Positions 11,706-24,654 are shown, counted from the stretch's first letter. The stretch: DNA of 64,000 nt from Epichloe hybrida (GCA_019022495.1 JAFEKR010000002.1:5146001-5210000), one strand, 5' to 3'. Numbers and translations are program-made. The notes: generated by a model not told the origin, from the sequence alone.

Positions 11706-12117
11706 TACTTGGCGTTAAATTCCCGAGTCCAGGCTCTCTGCTGTGATATGCTAGAAAAAAAAAGGGGGGGGGGTGAGCGTTTTCTGGTGTATGATGAGAC
11801 AAAACATGATGATGTATAAAGTAAGAAAGAATAGATCCACTATGTACATACACTTTAAACCGACAAATGTTATGATGAATCCATACAAGGCGATCGCAGC
11901 AAAGCGCGACGAAGCCAAATCCTGAACTTTTGCCATGGTATCGTCCCGTTATATCTACCCGGGGGAAAAAAATGATCAAATCAACAAGCAGGACGAAAAG
12001 TGCCCTGGCAATAAGAAAAGTGCACAAAGCTGTAACATGCAAACTCCAGAGTAAATGCCCACCTTGTTCTTCCATTTAACCCCCGAAGGAAGATCCAGTC
12101 AAGTCAGCCACAAGAGC
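11706..12117. other. Convergent intergenic region uba3 / rpc40
   Basis: About 410 bp between 3' ends. Contains an A-run followed directly by a G-run (about 11755-11773) and AT-rich 3'-UTR-like sequence. No gene is seen. Confidence 0.55.
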
Positions 12118-13454
12118 TCACCTTGCCATGTTGATGACCTGCTGCTCCAACTTCTTGCACTTCAGCTTCATGTGTTTCACCGACTCCATAAAAAGCTCGT
12201 CGCTATCCCATTGGCCAGTGCTCTCAATCGAGAAAATAAAGTGGTCCCTTCTCCTGCCCAGCTTCACCTTGCCTTCAAATTCGGCATGTCGTAAGCATTC
12301 TCGGCTGACCGTGTCCTTCATGGGATCCTTCACCACGGCCTTCTTCTCGCCGGCGTGGCCCTCGTATCCGCTTCCCGCCTGTTTTGCTTCTTTAGCCGTC
12401 ACTTCCTCCAAACCAATAACTCCTTCGGGGAAGCATTTGGCAAACTTCTCGGCGTCAGAGCCCAAAATTGGTTTTCGAATCTTGATGGTGGGCATCAGAC
12501 GGTACGACGCCGTAGCAACAGGCGAGAATTTGGAGTGATCCGCGCCAATTCCCTTGTGCATATGCATCGATAGGTTTATGGTTTGTCGAGGTCGCAGCTT
12601 GGCAATTAAAATATCCGGGTTCACCGGTACGATGGCGTCCTTGCCGTTAAAGTACTCAACCTGCTTCCCGGTGGGAACAAAGACGATATCCTTGGCATAG
12701 ACGTGCGCATTATTAAATGCCTTCCGAGGGTCCTGTTCATCCGGCGCAGCATTCGGGTTCACCGTGCAGGTAACGTTCAACTCTAGCCTCACCGTGTTCC
12801 AGTCGAAGCAGCCAGCGTACGGATCCTCACCGGGCTCCGGCTTCTTGTGCCATTTCAAAAAATCTTGCAGTCCTTCACGGCCACCGTTAAAGGGAATCAG
12901 GCCCAATCGGTGGGCTAAGACTTCATCCTGAATGACTGATGTGTTATTTTCAATGTACACATTTTCGATGGCCAATGTGGGAATCTCGGCGATGAGTATG
13001 CGTCGGAAGGCGTTCGCAAGCGAGGCATCGATGCCCATCAGCGAAAATGATGCGTTCATCGCTTCATTTTGGTGGAACTTGATGGAGAGACCGTCGCGGA
13101 AACGATCGAGAGAAAAAGTAAGGTCCTCGCCAGGGTAATGGCCCGGGAAATCGACCGAGGTCACATCGGTAACAGTTTCGAGGTTGATACCGACAGTCTG
13201 AAGTTTTCATCATACGGCATACCAAAGTCGGCATTAGTTTTGTGTGTGTAGATTTACTCCTCTCTCAAAGCTTGACTGAGCTTCCAGAACCCAAAAATGG
13301 AAAGCAAAGAGCCGAAAGAGAAGGGAACAAAGTGACACAACTATTACAGCTATTGGAAATGATGTATAACAGCAAAGAGAGGACTTACGTTTCGTCGCTC
13401 TAGCTCTTCTGCGCTAGGCGCATTTCGCCAACTGGCTGTTTGCGCCGGAGACAT
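12118..13454 (-). CDS. rpc40: RNA polymerases I and III subunit RPAC1 (AC40)
   Basis: Shared alpha-like assembly subunit of Pol I and Pol III, homologous to Rpb3 and bacterial alpha; it heterodimerises with AC19 in the nucleus. Exon 1 (13389-13454) encodes 22 residues starting MSPAQTASWRN. A 191-nt intron (13198-13388) follows, then exon 2 (12118-13197), giving 381 aa. The join reads AEELERRN|TVGINLETVTDVTSVDFPGH. The alpha-type dimerisation motif is NAFRRILIAEIPT at about residues 84-96, followed by VLAHRLGLIPF. The C-terminal helix ends KKLEQQVINMAR. The stop overlaps a GTGAGC that looks like a splice donor, but the extension it would open does not look conserved. Convergent with uba3. Confidence 0.94.
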
Positions 13455-13953
13455 AACGTATTGTGACGTGTCAATGGCAGAGCTGGTGATGTTTCGTTGG
13501 TGTTCAAGGTTTTGGGGAATTTTTTGAATGGCCCCTCCGATAAAGTTCGATAAGTCAGAGGTGAGGGACGACGAATCTGGTTTAGGAAAAGAAAAATTGA
13601 CTCGCCTTGCTTTGCTCGCGCCGGAGTGCAGTGCAGTGCAGGAAGCAGCGACCCACCCAACCTCGCACTAGACTAGGTATGCTTTAGCGTCTTCCAAAAC
13701 CAGAACCAGACGTCAGATCTTCAGAATGTTTGGTGATTGATTATTACATTGAAATCTGAGCGAGCCAGGAAGTAGAAGTAATCACTGTATGTATATGCCT
13801 CGAATCCTCCCCTTCACTGTGAACTGCCGTCATAAAGATACTGATGCAACGAGGCAGTCGTCTCTGTTAAATACACTATCCTTATACCATAGAATACACC
13901 AAAATGTCCTCGATTGTGCCGTGTTTGTCGCTGCGATGACAGCTTGTTGCTGT
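13455..13953. other. Intergenic region rpc40 promoter / nup159 3' end
   Basis: About 500 bp between two genes on the same strand. It should hold the rpc40 promoter and nup159 3'-UTR. No additional gene is supported. Confidence 0.5.
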
Positions 13954-16900
13954 TTATTCAATGTCCTCCATGCTCCACACGTTGACCCCTCGTTTCCCGA
14001 CGCTCTCCTTCAGCTTGGAGAGTACAGCCTGGCGTCTAATTCTCTTCTCCATCAAATCTCCCTTCTCTTCCTTACTGAAGCCACTGAGCTTCTTGCGTGG
14101 CGGCGTGGCTCTCGACGCGCCGCCAAATGACATTACGCTTGATGAAAGGGCGAGGCTGTGTCGGAAGTTGCGAGATGGCGTCGAGTCTGGCGATAGCATG
14201 ATACTCTTTCTAGTCTGTGGTGTCACCATTGGCGAGCCTTCTCGACTAGTTGATCCAAACTTCATCTTACGAAGCTGAGTCTCCAGTACGTCGATGTCTC
14301 CGCTCCGCTTCTCTGCCATCGATGTCATCTTGGATATTGTCCGCATTACCGCTTCCACTGTAGGCACGTTGGTGCCTGCCCTGCCCGAAGAGCTTGACAC
14401 TGCTGCTATTCTCGTCTTAAGGACAGTCAATGCTTCTTCCGCTTGTGTCAGCAGGTTCGTAAAGTTGGCATATTCACGCCTCAGTTCGTTCTGTTGGGCT
14501 GCCTGCTCGGCGCTAAGAGGTAGTGATTGAGCATATTCGGCTTGGTCAGGGTCCATCTTGGTCATGATGACCCTCTTGAGATCTTCCTGCTTAGCGCGAA
14601 GCCGCTGCATATCGCGTGACAGATCCTGACAAGCCTCCAGTTTGTCCTCCAAGTCCTGAACTCGGCCATTTTCCAAGTTGGCGTGAAGCTCATTGTCGAG
14701 CACGTCGCCCAGGTCGTCAATCTCACACAAAACCCAGTCGTCAGGGATTTCAAGATCATGTTTGCTTCGCCCTGCTTCGGCAGCACTTTCATTGTGGCCC
14801 TTGATGAACGCTTTGACTGCTCGGGCGTTGAGACCTAATGTATCAATCATTGAGTTGATATCACGGTACACGGCCTCAACCTGAGCGGGGACACTCTCTT
14901 TAGCCGGCGGCGCCACATTCGAGTGTGCGATAAACTCATCCAATTCCAAAGTACCCTCGACTTCCGAGGCAAGGACCTTCTGCACCTCATCATCCTCCTC
15001 ATCCACGAGAGGTTGTGTCTCCTCGGCCTCCTGTCGTTCCCTCATCCGCCTGTGTTGAAGCATAAAAGGGTCATCTGCGTCTGGCTGCCTTTCTCTGCTG
15101 CTGATGATCGAGCTCCCCGGATGCATTTGCGATTGCCTTGGTCCCAGTATTTGTGATGCCATACCTGGTGCACTGACTGATCGAGAGACGTCAGATCTTA
15201 TCACTCTCTGCGGCACAGCACCTCGCAGAGGACTAGGCGATCGAGGACTGGCTTGGTTCGGCTTGGGAAACAGAGGTGCATTGCGATTGATTTCGCCGAA
15301 TAGACGTGCCCTGCCTTCAGGTCTAGCAGTTGCAGAAGGCGTTCCCGCTGGGCCACCAAATGAACTTTGGGGGGTGATTCCGGGTGTAAGATTCACACCA
15401 CTAGTACTAGGACTGAGATCCTTTGCAACGTCAACTCCACTACCTTCTGAATCCTCGTCTTCGCCCAGGTCACTTCCATCGTCTTCTGCAGTCTCCGGCA
15501 CTGAGGGGATTCTTGACAGCTCCTTGGATGGCGCTTTCGGGAGCAAAGGATCTGGAAGCAGAGGAACATCCTCGACTTCCGAAGGTAACTTCGCCTTTGT
15601 AAAGTCAGGTGGCAGTGGGGCGTCATCAGGATTGGTCGTCTTGGTGAAGTCCGGAGGAAGTGGCGCATCCTCGGCCACCGCTGGTTTCTCAGTGGGTTTG
15701 CTGACCTTCACAAAGTCAGGAGGAACTGGTGCTTCAGTGGGTTGGGTCGTCTTCTTAAAGTCTGGGGGCAGGAAAGCATCTGAGAGCGTGAGGGATGGCT
15801 TCGGTGTCGTCGAATCAGATGATGATACTGTCGAGCTGCTTTTGAGTGGTGTGCTTGATGCTGCAAACATTTGGCTGCGATTGGAAGCCGCCGAGGATGA
15901 CGACGAATCGCCCAGTGGATAAGCTGCTTTACTCGTGATGTCAGGTGGAAGCGGCACATCCTGCTCTTTGCTCTTTATTTTCGGTTCCGGTGCGAGCGAA
16001 GAAGAAGCTTTAGGATTGCCCAAGAGTTCAAACCCTCTTGCTTTTGGTGTATCTTTTGTTGTGACAAATAAACTGTTAGATGGTGTCTCTGTTCTAGTCG
16101 CTGGCCCGAAGATAGATGTGCCTGGGGTCGACGATGGTGGGAAGCCAAATCTTGAGGGTGCCGGCGTTGTTGTTGGTGTTGTAGATTCATGGGGCGATTG
16201 AGGAGCGAAGGGGGACTGTGGTTTGCTTTGAGGTGTCTCCTCGGTTGACTCGGCGGTATCCATATCTTCGTCCTTGGCAGCAGGTGTGGTCTCTCCAGTC
16301 TTGTCACTAGCATCACCTAGTGCAGATTCAAAGGCACTTCTAAACATGGAGGAGCTAAAAGCTCCAGAAGGTTTTTCGTTTGAGTCTTTTTGAAATGGGT
16401 CAGGTTTAAACGACGACTCTAGCTTGAATGGTGCTGATCTGAAAACGTCCGTTGACTTCTCTTGCTTCGCAGGGAAACCTGTCCCCGAGGAAGATGCAGA
16501 AGCTTGAGGGGTGCCAAACGAACTGTGACTAAATTTAATGCCACTTCCAAATCCACCAGGATTGTTGGAGTTGGCTCCAAGAGATGAAAACCCTCCTTGA
16601 GTAGAGAAGCTGGAAAACGCACTCCCAGAGGCTGCTGGTACGGAGGTTGGGCCCGTCGTTCCTGATATATTGTCATTGGGTGCAGCAGAGCTAAACGGAC
16701 TCTGATTGTTACTTCCACTGGCAAAAGTGGTAAATCCAGACTGGCCAAACGCAGGTTTTGATCCTGCGGCGCTTGACGCCCAAGGAGAAGTTCTCATGCC
16801 CAGCTGCGAGGATTGGCCGAAACCCAGGGTACTGGTTTTACCGAAAGCCGTGTCCGAGCCCAAGCCTGAGGATGGTCTGCCGAACGTACTGGAGCCGAAA

Positions 16901-18575
16901 GCTGCACCCCCAGTGGCTGCACCCCCAGTGGCTGTAGGTGTAGTTGTTGATCCCCCCCACGGCGAAGCCTGTTGACACAGTTGTGATGAACCTTCGAAGG
17001 CGGGAGCGGTAGTGGGAGTGGTGGAAGATCCAAAGGGAGTGTTGCTAGAGGCGGGAAACGATTTTATGGGAGTTGCTTGCGTCGTGGCTGTTGTTGCTGG
17101 CGCAGCTGTGTTATCCATCACCGCCAGCCCAGGATAATTTTGTCCCTTCTTGACTGCATCGTCGTAGACGAGCCACCAAGAGCACAAAACACCTTCTTGA
17201 GTGAGAACCCAAAAACCAGGCAAAGGTCCAGAGGTCTGATCTAGCTCCTCCTCCGATGGGATAGGCTTGTAGACATTCTCTTTGCTGGAGAGGTCCAAGG
17301 AAGCGCCAACTGCCACCGAGTCTTCCATGCTTTCTGTCATCGGAAGATTAGGTCGCCTTGTATCCTCCAGAAATTCCGTGGTCGTGAAGACATTTGTTAT
17401 CAATTCAGCAGGTTTGTCATTGGTCAAAGGCGTCTTCGATCTGGTGAGTGTACCAACTTCCGTTGACGCGGTGGATGATACGATGAGAACGTCTTGCAGA
17501 TCCATAAAATCTCGTAGTCGCAATATGGAGTGATGTGGCGCCTTCTCAGCCCCAAGGGGTTCCACGGGATCCGTCAACTTTCGAAATGTGAAAGATGATG
17601 ATGATGGCTGCCGAGTGATAATATTGTATACAGAGCTAGGCGGGGATACGTTTGCAACAGTGTAAATAGCCAGGAAGAGATTGTTTTCCATCCATACGAG
17701 AGAAGATACTATCAAATCAATATTAGTGAGACAGCACCACAGGATGAGCTTCGATACGTACCATATGAATTTCCCGAGTTTGGGGGCGGAGGAATATCTG
17801 CTTTGACTTCCCCTTCAGGAGTCATCTGGCAGATAGTACCATTGCCCATGCCAGCACATAATTGCTTGCCTTTGGTACTCCAGCTCAAGCAGCTGACTTG
17901 AGTCTTCAACGGACTGCTCAATCTTCGGTCGTTCAAGTTTGCCATATACAAGTTGCCATTCGTCGTCACGACAGCGCAAAGCTCAGCCTTCTCTGCGGTT
18001 GGATTTGGGGCAAGTAATCGAAGGGATTCACTATTTGTTGGGAGTTCAAAGGCAGTATTCAATAACCCCCGAAGAAGGTTTTGAACATCATACACTGCAA
18101 GACCCCCACCAGACTCGGCGGACATGATGAGATACTTTTCGTCGGCTGTAAACGCAAGATGCGAAATTCGCGTGGGAGCGGGAATTTTGAGCTGAGGCTC
18201 GAAAGAGCGAACCTCTGAATCGCCTTCCTTGGCTGACCTAAAAGCCTCTCTGACAGACTGCGTCGTCGCAATGATGATCTGATCGGGGCCAGCAGCAGCG
18301 ACAAGGCCCTGTCGAGAGGCGATACTAAGAAGACAAGCCGTATCGGCTGGGGCGGAACTCCATGGCGACGTGAGACGAACTTTTGCTTCACCAGAAATAG
18401 GCAAAAAGCCAAGACCCTAAAGCAAATCATGTCAGTTCGTTGATTTTCAGACGGCTGGCCAGACAAGCCACGGCCAAATCGTGACGCATGTCCCAATGCC
18501 CACCTCTGTCTGTATGGTTTCCAACTCAGGCCCTTCGGTAGCACCGCCGGCAGCGGAACCTGTATTCCCAAACAT
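13954..18575 (-). CDS. nup159: Nucleoporin NUP159/NUP214
   Basis: Cytoplasmic-face nuclear pore protein that recruits the mRNA-export helicase Dbp5 through its N-terminal propeller. Exons 18504-18575, 17762-18416 and 13954-17708 (introns of 87 and 53 nt) give 1493 aa. Joins read ETIQTE|GLGFLPISGEAKV and GNSY|VSSLVWMENN. The N-terminal ~420 residues form the WD/beta-propeller (ASRQGLVAAAGPDQIIIA, GKQLCAGMGNGTI, GPLPGFWVLTQEGVLCSWW). An FG-repeat region (about 440-720: FGSS, FGRP, GFGQ, SPFAPQ) follows. Then comes a set of LPPDF-type repeats (about 824-965), a Ser/Pro-rich stretch, and a C-terminal coiled coil (about 1200-1490) ending GVNVWSMEDIE, used for Nup82-complex assembly. The start MFGNTGSAAGG is the best visible; the frame stays open upstream (QAGNIAAD after a possible acceptor), so a further 5' exon is possible. 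Confidence 0.93.
15541..15962 (-). repeat. LPPDF-type protein repeats inside NUP159
   Basis: The coding strand specifies a run of related units: VPLPPDITS, AFLPPDFKKT, APVPPDFVKVSKP, DAPLPPDFTKTTNP, DAPLPPDFTKAKLP and DVPLLPDPLLPK. Units are about 16-25 residues apart, between the FG region and the coiled coil. Confidence 0.85.
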
Positions 18576-19360
18576 GTCTGCGGCAATGTTACCAGCCTGC
18601 TGTGAGGAGGCCCAAGATCATGAATCGAATATGTGCAGGGGCTCTCGATGTGAGAGCATCGGGTATTCTAGTCGGCCGTGATTGCTATTGGAGTACCCAC
18701 TTGCAGCAGCAGCAGCAAAGTAAGCTGTCGCGCAAGTGGCAGAAAGGGTACAGAAAGCTAAAGATTGGACTTCGTCAACGAAGTCTAACCCGTGATTCCT
18801 AGTCGAGTTTTTCTGGTATTCGGTAAGTACACGAGGCCCCGGATGCAAATGGTGGAGGACGTACGAAGATAAAAGCTGGATTATTAAGGCAGCAAACCGG
18901 TCGCCTGCATCTTTTTGCAAAAAGCTGCCTGGTATTAGACCGAAACATGCAGAGGGAGCAGCAGCCACGTGACTGAATGTACAAGGTACATTTCCCATAC
19001 ATATTACTGCCTGCCACCCTCCCCTTGCCTGTTGGAAGTGTAAGAAGGCAGCTCTCAGCCTCGTCATCCAGCTCTGACCTGCTGCACCTTGTCAAATCTC
19101 CCTCCACGCCAACCACACCTCACAGGCGAAAGCTGTTCCTTCCCATCGGCCAATCGATCCCAGACGCCAGTAATCAGCTCTTCTCTTCGCTGTCTCCAAG
19201 ATTTTAGCGCCCAGTACCTCCGCCTGAGAACAGTTCGAAGAATAGAACAAGACCACAGACCGTCAATTCGGTGCAACGCAGTTGGAAACCCTGCCAACCC
19301 GACAACGCCGACGCCGACGCCGCCGACGACGACGACGACGACGAGCCTACCTTCTTCACC
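18576..19360. other. Divergent intergenic region nup159 / pup1
   Basis: About 785 bp. Contains CACGTGAC (18965-18972), an E-box-like site, and a (CGACGC/GACGAC)-type short repeat just upstream of the pup1 start (about 19308-19345). Part may be an upstream nup159 exon or UTR intron; no ATG-initiated first exon was recognised. Confidence 0.5.
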
Positions 19361-20255
19361 ATGCCCGGCTTCGATTTTTCAAACTATAACCGCAATGCGG
19401 CGCTGCACGCCAAGGGCGTTCCCCTGCCCAGAGCCACCAGCACAGGTACCACCATTGTAGGCTGTATCTTCGACGGTGGTGTCGTCGTACGTATTTGCAC
19501 TGAGCGTGGTCCCAAGTACCGCACGAATCATGATACTAACCACACCTGCCTTGGCATGCCTTTAGATCGCAGCTGACACCCGAGCTACATCTGGTCCCAT
19601 TGTCGCCGACAAGAACTGCGAAAAGCTTCACTACATTTCCCCCCAGATCTGGTGTGCAGGAGCCGGTACCGCCGCTGACACCGAGTTCACCACCGCTCTC
19701 ATTTCATCACAGCTAGAACTGCACTCCCTATCTACAGGCCGCAAGCCCCGAGTCGTCACCTGCATGACCCTCCTCAAGCAGCACCTTTTCCGATACCAAG
19801 GCCACATTGGCGCCTACCTCGTCGTCGCGGGATGCGATCCCACGGGCACGCATCTCTTCACCGTACACGCCCACGGTAGCACCGACAAGCTGCCCTATGT
19901 CACCATGGGCAGCGGTAGCTTGGCCGCCATGAGCGTCTTTGAGACACAGTGGAAACCAAACTTGACGCAGGACGACGCTGTGAAGCTATGTAGCGAGGCC
20001 ATTCTATCCGGCATCTTCAACGACTTGGGCTCCGGATCCAACGTCGATGTTGCCGTCATTACCAAGGACAAGACAACCTTGAAGAGAAACTACATCAAGC
20101 CCAATGAGAAGAGTGCCAAGCTACAGAGCTACGCCTATCCCAAGGGGACGACTGCTGTGCTCAACGAAAAGATCATCAAGAAGAATGAGATTGGGCGGTA
20201 CGTGAGTGTCCAGGAGGTACCCATTGAGGCAGAGAAGATGGACGAGGATCCTTGA
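19361..20255 (+). CDS. pup1: 20S proteasome subunit beta-2 (PUP1/PSMB7)
   Basis: Catalytic beta subunit with trypsin-like activity in the 20S core. Exon 1 is 19361-19486 and exon 2 is 19566-20255, separated by a 79-nt intron (GTACGT...TTTAG); the product is 271 aa. The join reads [25 protein letters not shown]. The precursor is cleaved after Gly29 ([10 protein letters not shown]), exposing the N-terminal nucleophile Thr30 (Thr1 of the mature enzyme). Other family landmarks are [61 protein letters not shown] and the C-terminal arm from [13 protein letters not shown]. The length is normal for the family. Confidence 0.96.
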
Positions 20256-21096
20256 GCCGGGCTTAGATTGATGAATCTACAGAGAATTGAAAGAAATAGG
20301 CGCGTGTACCAACACGAAATCTGATTTTTCTCTATTCCGTACTTTAAATTGGGATATGAACGCCAAGCAGGAGCCGTCACAAGCCCGCACATGCATGAAT
20401 AGATCCGGCGCCATGTTGCCGTGACGTTTTATGCAATAGAAAGGTGTTTTCTTCTTAAATGCTGAGCGATGTGCCTCAAGATACGGAGACTGGCTAGACG
20501 CTGATTATACCACTTTTAAACCCGAAACATAGAAACCATGGAATTTTAAGGCACCCGCGACTCTGCAAAGGTAATTCCATATGCTACAAGAGCCATTTCC
20601 TACATGGAAACAAGTAGAACAAGATATCCGAAATGTAATAGCACCCATCCCTTGTCCCAGACCTGATGATGCGTGGAGAAAGAAGAGGAAAGATGGTTGA
20701 AAAAAAAGAAGACCCTGTCGAGGGTGAAAGAGGGGGCTGAAAATGGTCCCCTTATATGAATTTAATGCATGACATCGTTCCGCTCGTCTGATAATTTTTG
20801 TCGTCAATGTTGATCGACTTCACCGTAGAGTGAGGACCAATTGCGGCGGTAAAGGGTGCATTCGAGAAGGGAAATGGTGAAAGATGATTATTCTCTATCA
20901 TGAGATGTGACGACGTACGATTGGTGTCTTGAATAGGTATGGACAAAACGGTCGATTTATCGACAGAGTAAATGTTAGAGAAGGCATTTGAAGTCCAAAA
21001 GAGGTAGAGATATGATAATGGGAGTCGTCATGGTCGTTAAAAGTGGAAAAACTTGCTGAATTACAACGTCGCAATTCGCGGAGTTCGGGCTCTTTC
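20256..21096. other. Convergent intergenic region pup1 / Sel1-repeat gene
   Basis: About 840 bp between 3' ends, AT-rich. Nothing beyond probable 3'-UTRs is recognised; short open frames here have no coding character. Confidence 0.5.
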
Positions 21097-23509
21097 TTAG
21101 GACTTTAGGCCGAACATGTTTCTCGTACGGGACTTGCTTCGTGCTTTCTTTTTGCTCTTCTCGGGTGAAGCTTTTTCGTCGTCGTTGTATTTAGCCTTGT
21201 GGATCCTGAGTGAGTGTGCATTAGCTTCATGCATTTATCCCAGAAAAGGAACAAGAGAGCCAGAAAAGTAGTTCCCTGTCATCTTCTTCGTCGTGTCTGC
21301 GGAAGCGACTTACCAGCTATTTCCAACCATACTCATACCCTTCGCTTCAGCCATACGATAAAACTTGGCGCTCTTCTTTAGATTCTTCTTGCAGCCTACA
21401 CCTTGAGCGTAGCAGAATCCTGCCTCAGCTAGGGCGTCGACATCTCCCCAATCTAGGAAACAGTAATCAGTTCCAGTCCTACAGCGTATCGCTCGAATAA
21501 ATGACATATGACTTACTTCCCGCAATCTCGAAGCACCGCAGTGCAAGAGATTTGTCTTGCTCGATCCCCCATCCGTTCATGTGGGATACACCAAGCTCGT
21601 AGATACTCAGAGCAAACTGAGCCTTGCGTGTTCTCCTCTCGAGGACATCGGCTGGGGCTGCACGGCCCTCCTTCACCTGGTCTTCATCGTCGGCTATTTC
21701 GATGCTGGCATACTCGCCGGCTTTCCTCAACCATTCCACTCCTTCTTTCTGATTTGCCCGCATACCCCAACCATGCCGGCACGCTAATGCATATAACAGC
21801 ATAGCCGTCGGGTTGTTCTGTCGCGCGGCCAATCTAAGGTGGTATGTTGACTCCTTCAAAGAGCCGTTCTCGTGGCACTGTATTCCCTTGGCTAAATGTT
21901 CTTCTGCCGACATCTCTGATGCCGTTGGGGCGAGCGATCTGGAAGTGAGCGGCGGACGGATCGTGCTAGCAGAATCACTGGTTGTAGTAGAGGCAGGTGT
22001 CCTGCCTCGCGACAATTCGTGCACTGCAGAGGTGCGCGGTCGTCCCCTTGATACATCCTCGGACTTGCGGGTCATCTCCACAGACGGCCTGTTGGGATAT
22101 GAAGATGAAAGGCTCGAGGCACCAATTCTCGAGCTGTCTGAGCTCATTTTGCCGCCATCTATTGACGGCCGAGTCATACTGCTCACTATACTCATCGCAT
22201 CATCCGGTACGGTTCGAGCTGAGGAACTAGAGGGCCTTGTTGGCGGGGACGGGGGCGCAGCACCGAGAGGATATCGATGGGCATTGCTTGATGGCAGCAC
22301 GGGGTGCTCCGATTGATGGGATGCTTGCGAAGCGTTGTCGTTGGACTCGGAGCGCTGGAGAGACTTACCCCTAGGCAGAGAGAACTTGGAATAGATGTAA
22401 GACGTTGCGAAACCCTTGCCATCGTCTGTTTGCTGATCCATGAATGCCTCGCTGTGCATGCTGACTGGCGTGTACGCCGTGTCATCTGCCAGGATGAACG
22501 AAGGTTGGCTGTCAGACGAAGCCTGCCGGGCAGGCATGTCAAATTGAGGCGTGCCCGCTCGACTGAGAGGCCGCGAGAAGTTGAAAGAAGGGCGTGGGAA
22601 AGCAGAGGAATCCGAGGCAGTAGAAGGTGATCTTTTAAAGGATGAGCTTATGGCGGGCGAAGGCATCGCGTTTGCCAAGGCAGCACTTCCGGAGGACAGC
22701 TTTCGAGGGAGAGACTGAAACGAGATTCCCATGTTGACTGGGTTCTCGTCATCTTCTGGGACAGGAGACGAAAGAGCGCTCGACGAACGTTTGGAAAAGA
22801 GCGATGGTGGTGGTGCAAGGCCTAGCTCATCGAAATTTCCCTGCCTCGCGCGCTCTGGTGATCCCGTGGAGGCAGGCCCTGGCCATTGTGAGTCTGTGCG
22901 ATATCTGTTTACTTTACGGATAGGCGATACTTCGAAGGGCCTTTCATATTGAGATTGAGTATCACTTTGAAGCGGAGATGGGGAGCGCTCTTGGCGAGCA
23001 CCGAACTCGCCCTTGTCGTGTGCGACGTCCATCCGTCTTCCTCGCGGCCCATTTGAAATAAAGTCTGGGATGGCAGGTACATCCACATCAGGTGTCTGTG
23101 GAATCCGGCTCATGCGAGGGTGCATTGATTTGGGTCGTTGATCGTTGGTGAAAGCATCTTCGATTTCGGTTCTACGGCCCAAGCCTGAAGATATCGCCGG
23201 AGACTCGGAATCATCAGTTGGGGGTTCCACCGACAGAGACCGGAAGTAATCTGATCGACCCTGCAGAACCAGAGGAGATTCCACGGTCAGCGGAGGGAGC
23301 CTGCTCATTCTGTTTCCCTCCTTGTCGCTTGCTTGTAGCTGTTTCGCCAACAGCCGACTCTGCAGAGCAAACGCATCCAGAGGAGATAATTCCGGCGGCG
23401 CTTCGCCAGCAACGTGCATGCGAGGCGATCGCAGAGCTCTTGATATGGATGATGCGGCGGAAGAGTGCGAGTCGACTCGCAAATCGAGCATGTTCGGCCG
23501 TTTCGACAT
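21097..23509 (-). CDS. Sel1-repeat protein, DSF2 / Nif1-like
   Basis: Three exons: 21517-23509, 21314-21452 and 21097-21205 (introns 21453-21516 and 21206-21313), giving 746 aa. Joins read CFEIAG|NWGDVDALAEAGFCYAQG and VGNS|WIHKAKYNDDEK. Residues 1-500 are Ser/Pro/Arg-rich and disordered, with many possible phosphorylation sites. A Sel1/TPR-like repeat module follows from about residue 515 (AEEHLAKGIQCHENGSLKESTYHLRLAA, AMLLYALACRHGWGM, YELGVSHMNGWGIEQDKSLALRCFE, GFCYAQGVGCKKNLKKSAKFYRMAEAKG). The tail is basic (KKKARSKSRTRNMFGLKS). Fungal relatives are annotated after S. pombe Nif1, a Nim1-interacting cell-cycle factor, or S. cerevisiae DSF2; equivalence in function here is inference. The start MSKRPNMLDLRVD is chosen because the frame upstream has only non-ATG codons. 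Confidence 0.9.
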
Positions 23510-24254
23510 GATCGCTTTGTCAAGCACCGTCACAAGACGCCGCTGAATCGCATACAGATGTTCCGAGAAGTCGGTGATTTCGCAGCAGTTCTAGAAAGAA
23601 ATCCGACAGTGGCAACTATGGAAATCGAGAGTCTCAAAGGGAGCTGGAATTCTGCTTGGTTGGCTCGACAAGGTGTCTCAGTCGCTAGCTCAAGTGTTTT
23701 ACGACCATGGGGCGGTTGCGTGTCTTTCGAACTAAACTGGCAGCAGCGACTATTAATTGCGACCTGGCAGCTAAGGGGCCAGGGAAAGAATGGGGTTCGG
23801 AAACTGCAGCTTCGTAATCGATCGTTGGTGCGGGAATCAAGTAGTCGTTGTTTCGTCAGGTTGTTGTAGACTGACTGGAGCCCAAAACAGGAGGCAGACG
23901 TTGAACTGGGATATGATTGTGCAGGTGGTCGGTCGCAGACTCGAAGCGAGAGAGATAACAAGTTCGTTCCCGGCCCAGAAAAAAAAAACGACTGTGCTCG
24001 GTATGATTCTCAGTGACGACTAGGTCAGAGGTGCCGGCGAAGGGTGAAGTGAATGGATCGAAGGGCGATGGATGTCCCTGATGCGCAGTGGTCAAAGTGG
24101 TTCAACCAACAAAGAAAGGTAGGACAAATGAGTGCAGTATTGGTGGGAGCGAGGAGACGATAAAGAAAAGTCGCGGGGATGAATGTCGACGTTGTACTAG
24201 AGGGCCTTGATCCCAAACGATGGAGGTTTGGGACCGATCGACTCGGATTCTTGC

Positions 24255-24310
24255 TTCCAGAAGGGGAGAAGGGGAGAGGCGGAGAGGGAGAGAGAGAGGG
24301 GGAGAGAGAT
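24255..24310 (+). repeat. Purine-rich tract (GGGAGA-type)
   Basis: More than 50 nt almost only G and A (GAAGGGGAGAAGGGGAG, then GAGAGGGAGAGAGAG), a low-complexity sequence that could form triplex DNA. Confidence 0.85.
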
Positions 24311-24654
24311 TGCAGTGCTAGTCAACTTGATGTCAACTGATGTCAGGGTGCATGCACTGGCCCTGGGCCTTGCACCACTGACTATTCAATGCACGCCACA
24401 TTGCAAACCCCTGGGCACACAGTTTATCACGGCTCCAACAAAGTTCGTCTCGTATCTAGGGTGAAGCCTCTTCTTCGCAGTGGCCCCGCACTGCCGCCCC
24501 ACTTTTCCCCCTTTGGTAGGCGGTGGAAAATCGCTGCCTATGCTAAGCATATACCACAGTGTATTATTAGTGCTACAAGCGAATTTAGTTATTTAGTCAT
24601 AGTCTAGCCCTCAGGGCTAAGCGCGGGTGCCTGCGCTACCATACGGGTTTAACT

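Noticed and set aside
12055..12130. Possible extra intron at the rpc40 stop (AAG|GTGAGC with GCTGAC branch-like sequence)
   Set aside because: The downstream frame (RWAFTLEFACYSF...) does not resemble the family, and the protein already ends at the expected helix.
14919..16975. Long open frames on the strand opposite nup159
   Set aside because: Antisense shadows of Ser/Pro/Gly-rich coding sequence with no start context, domain or splice support.
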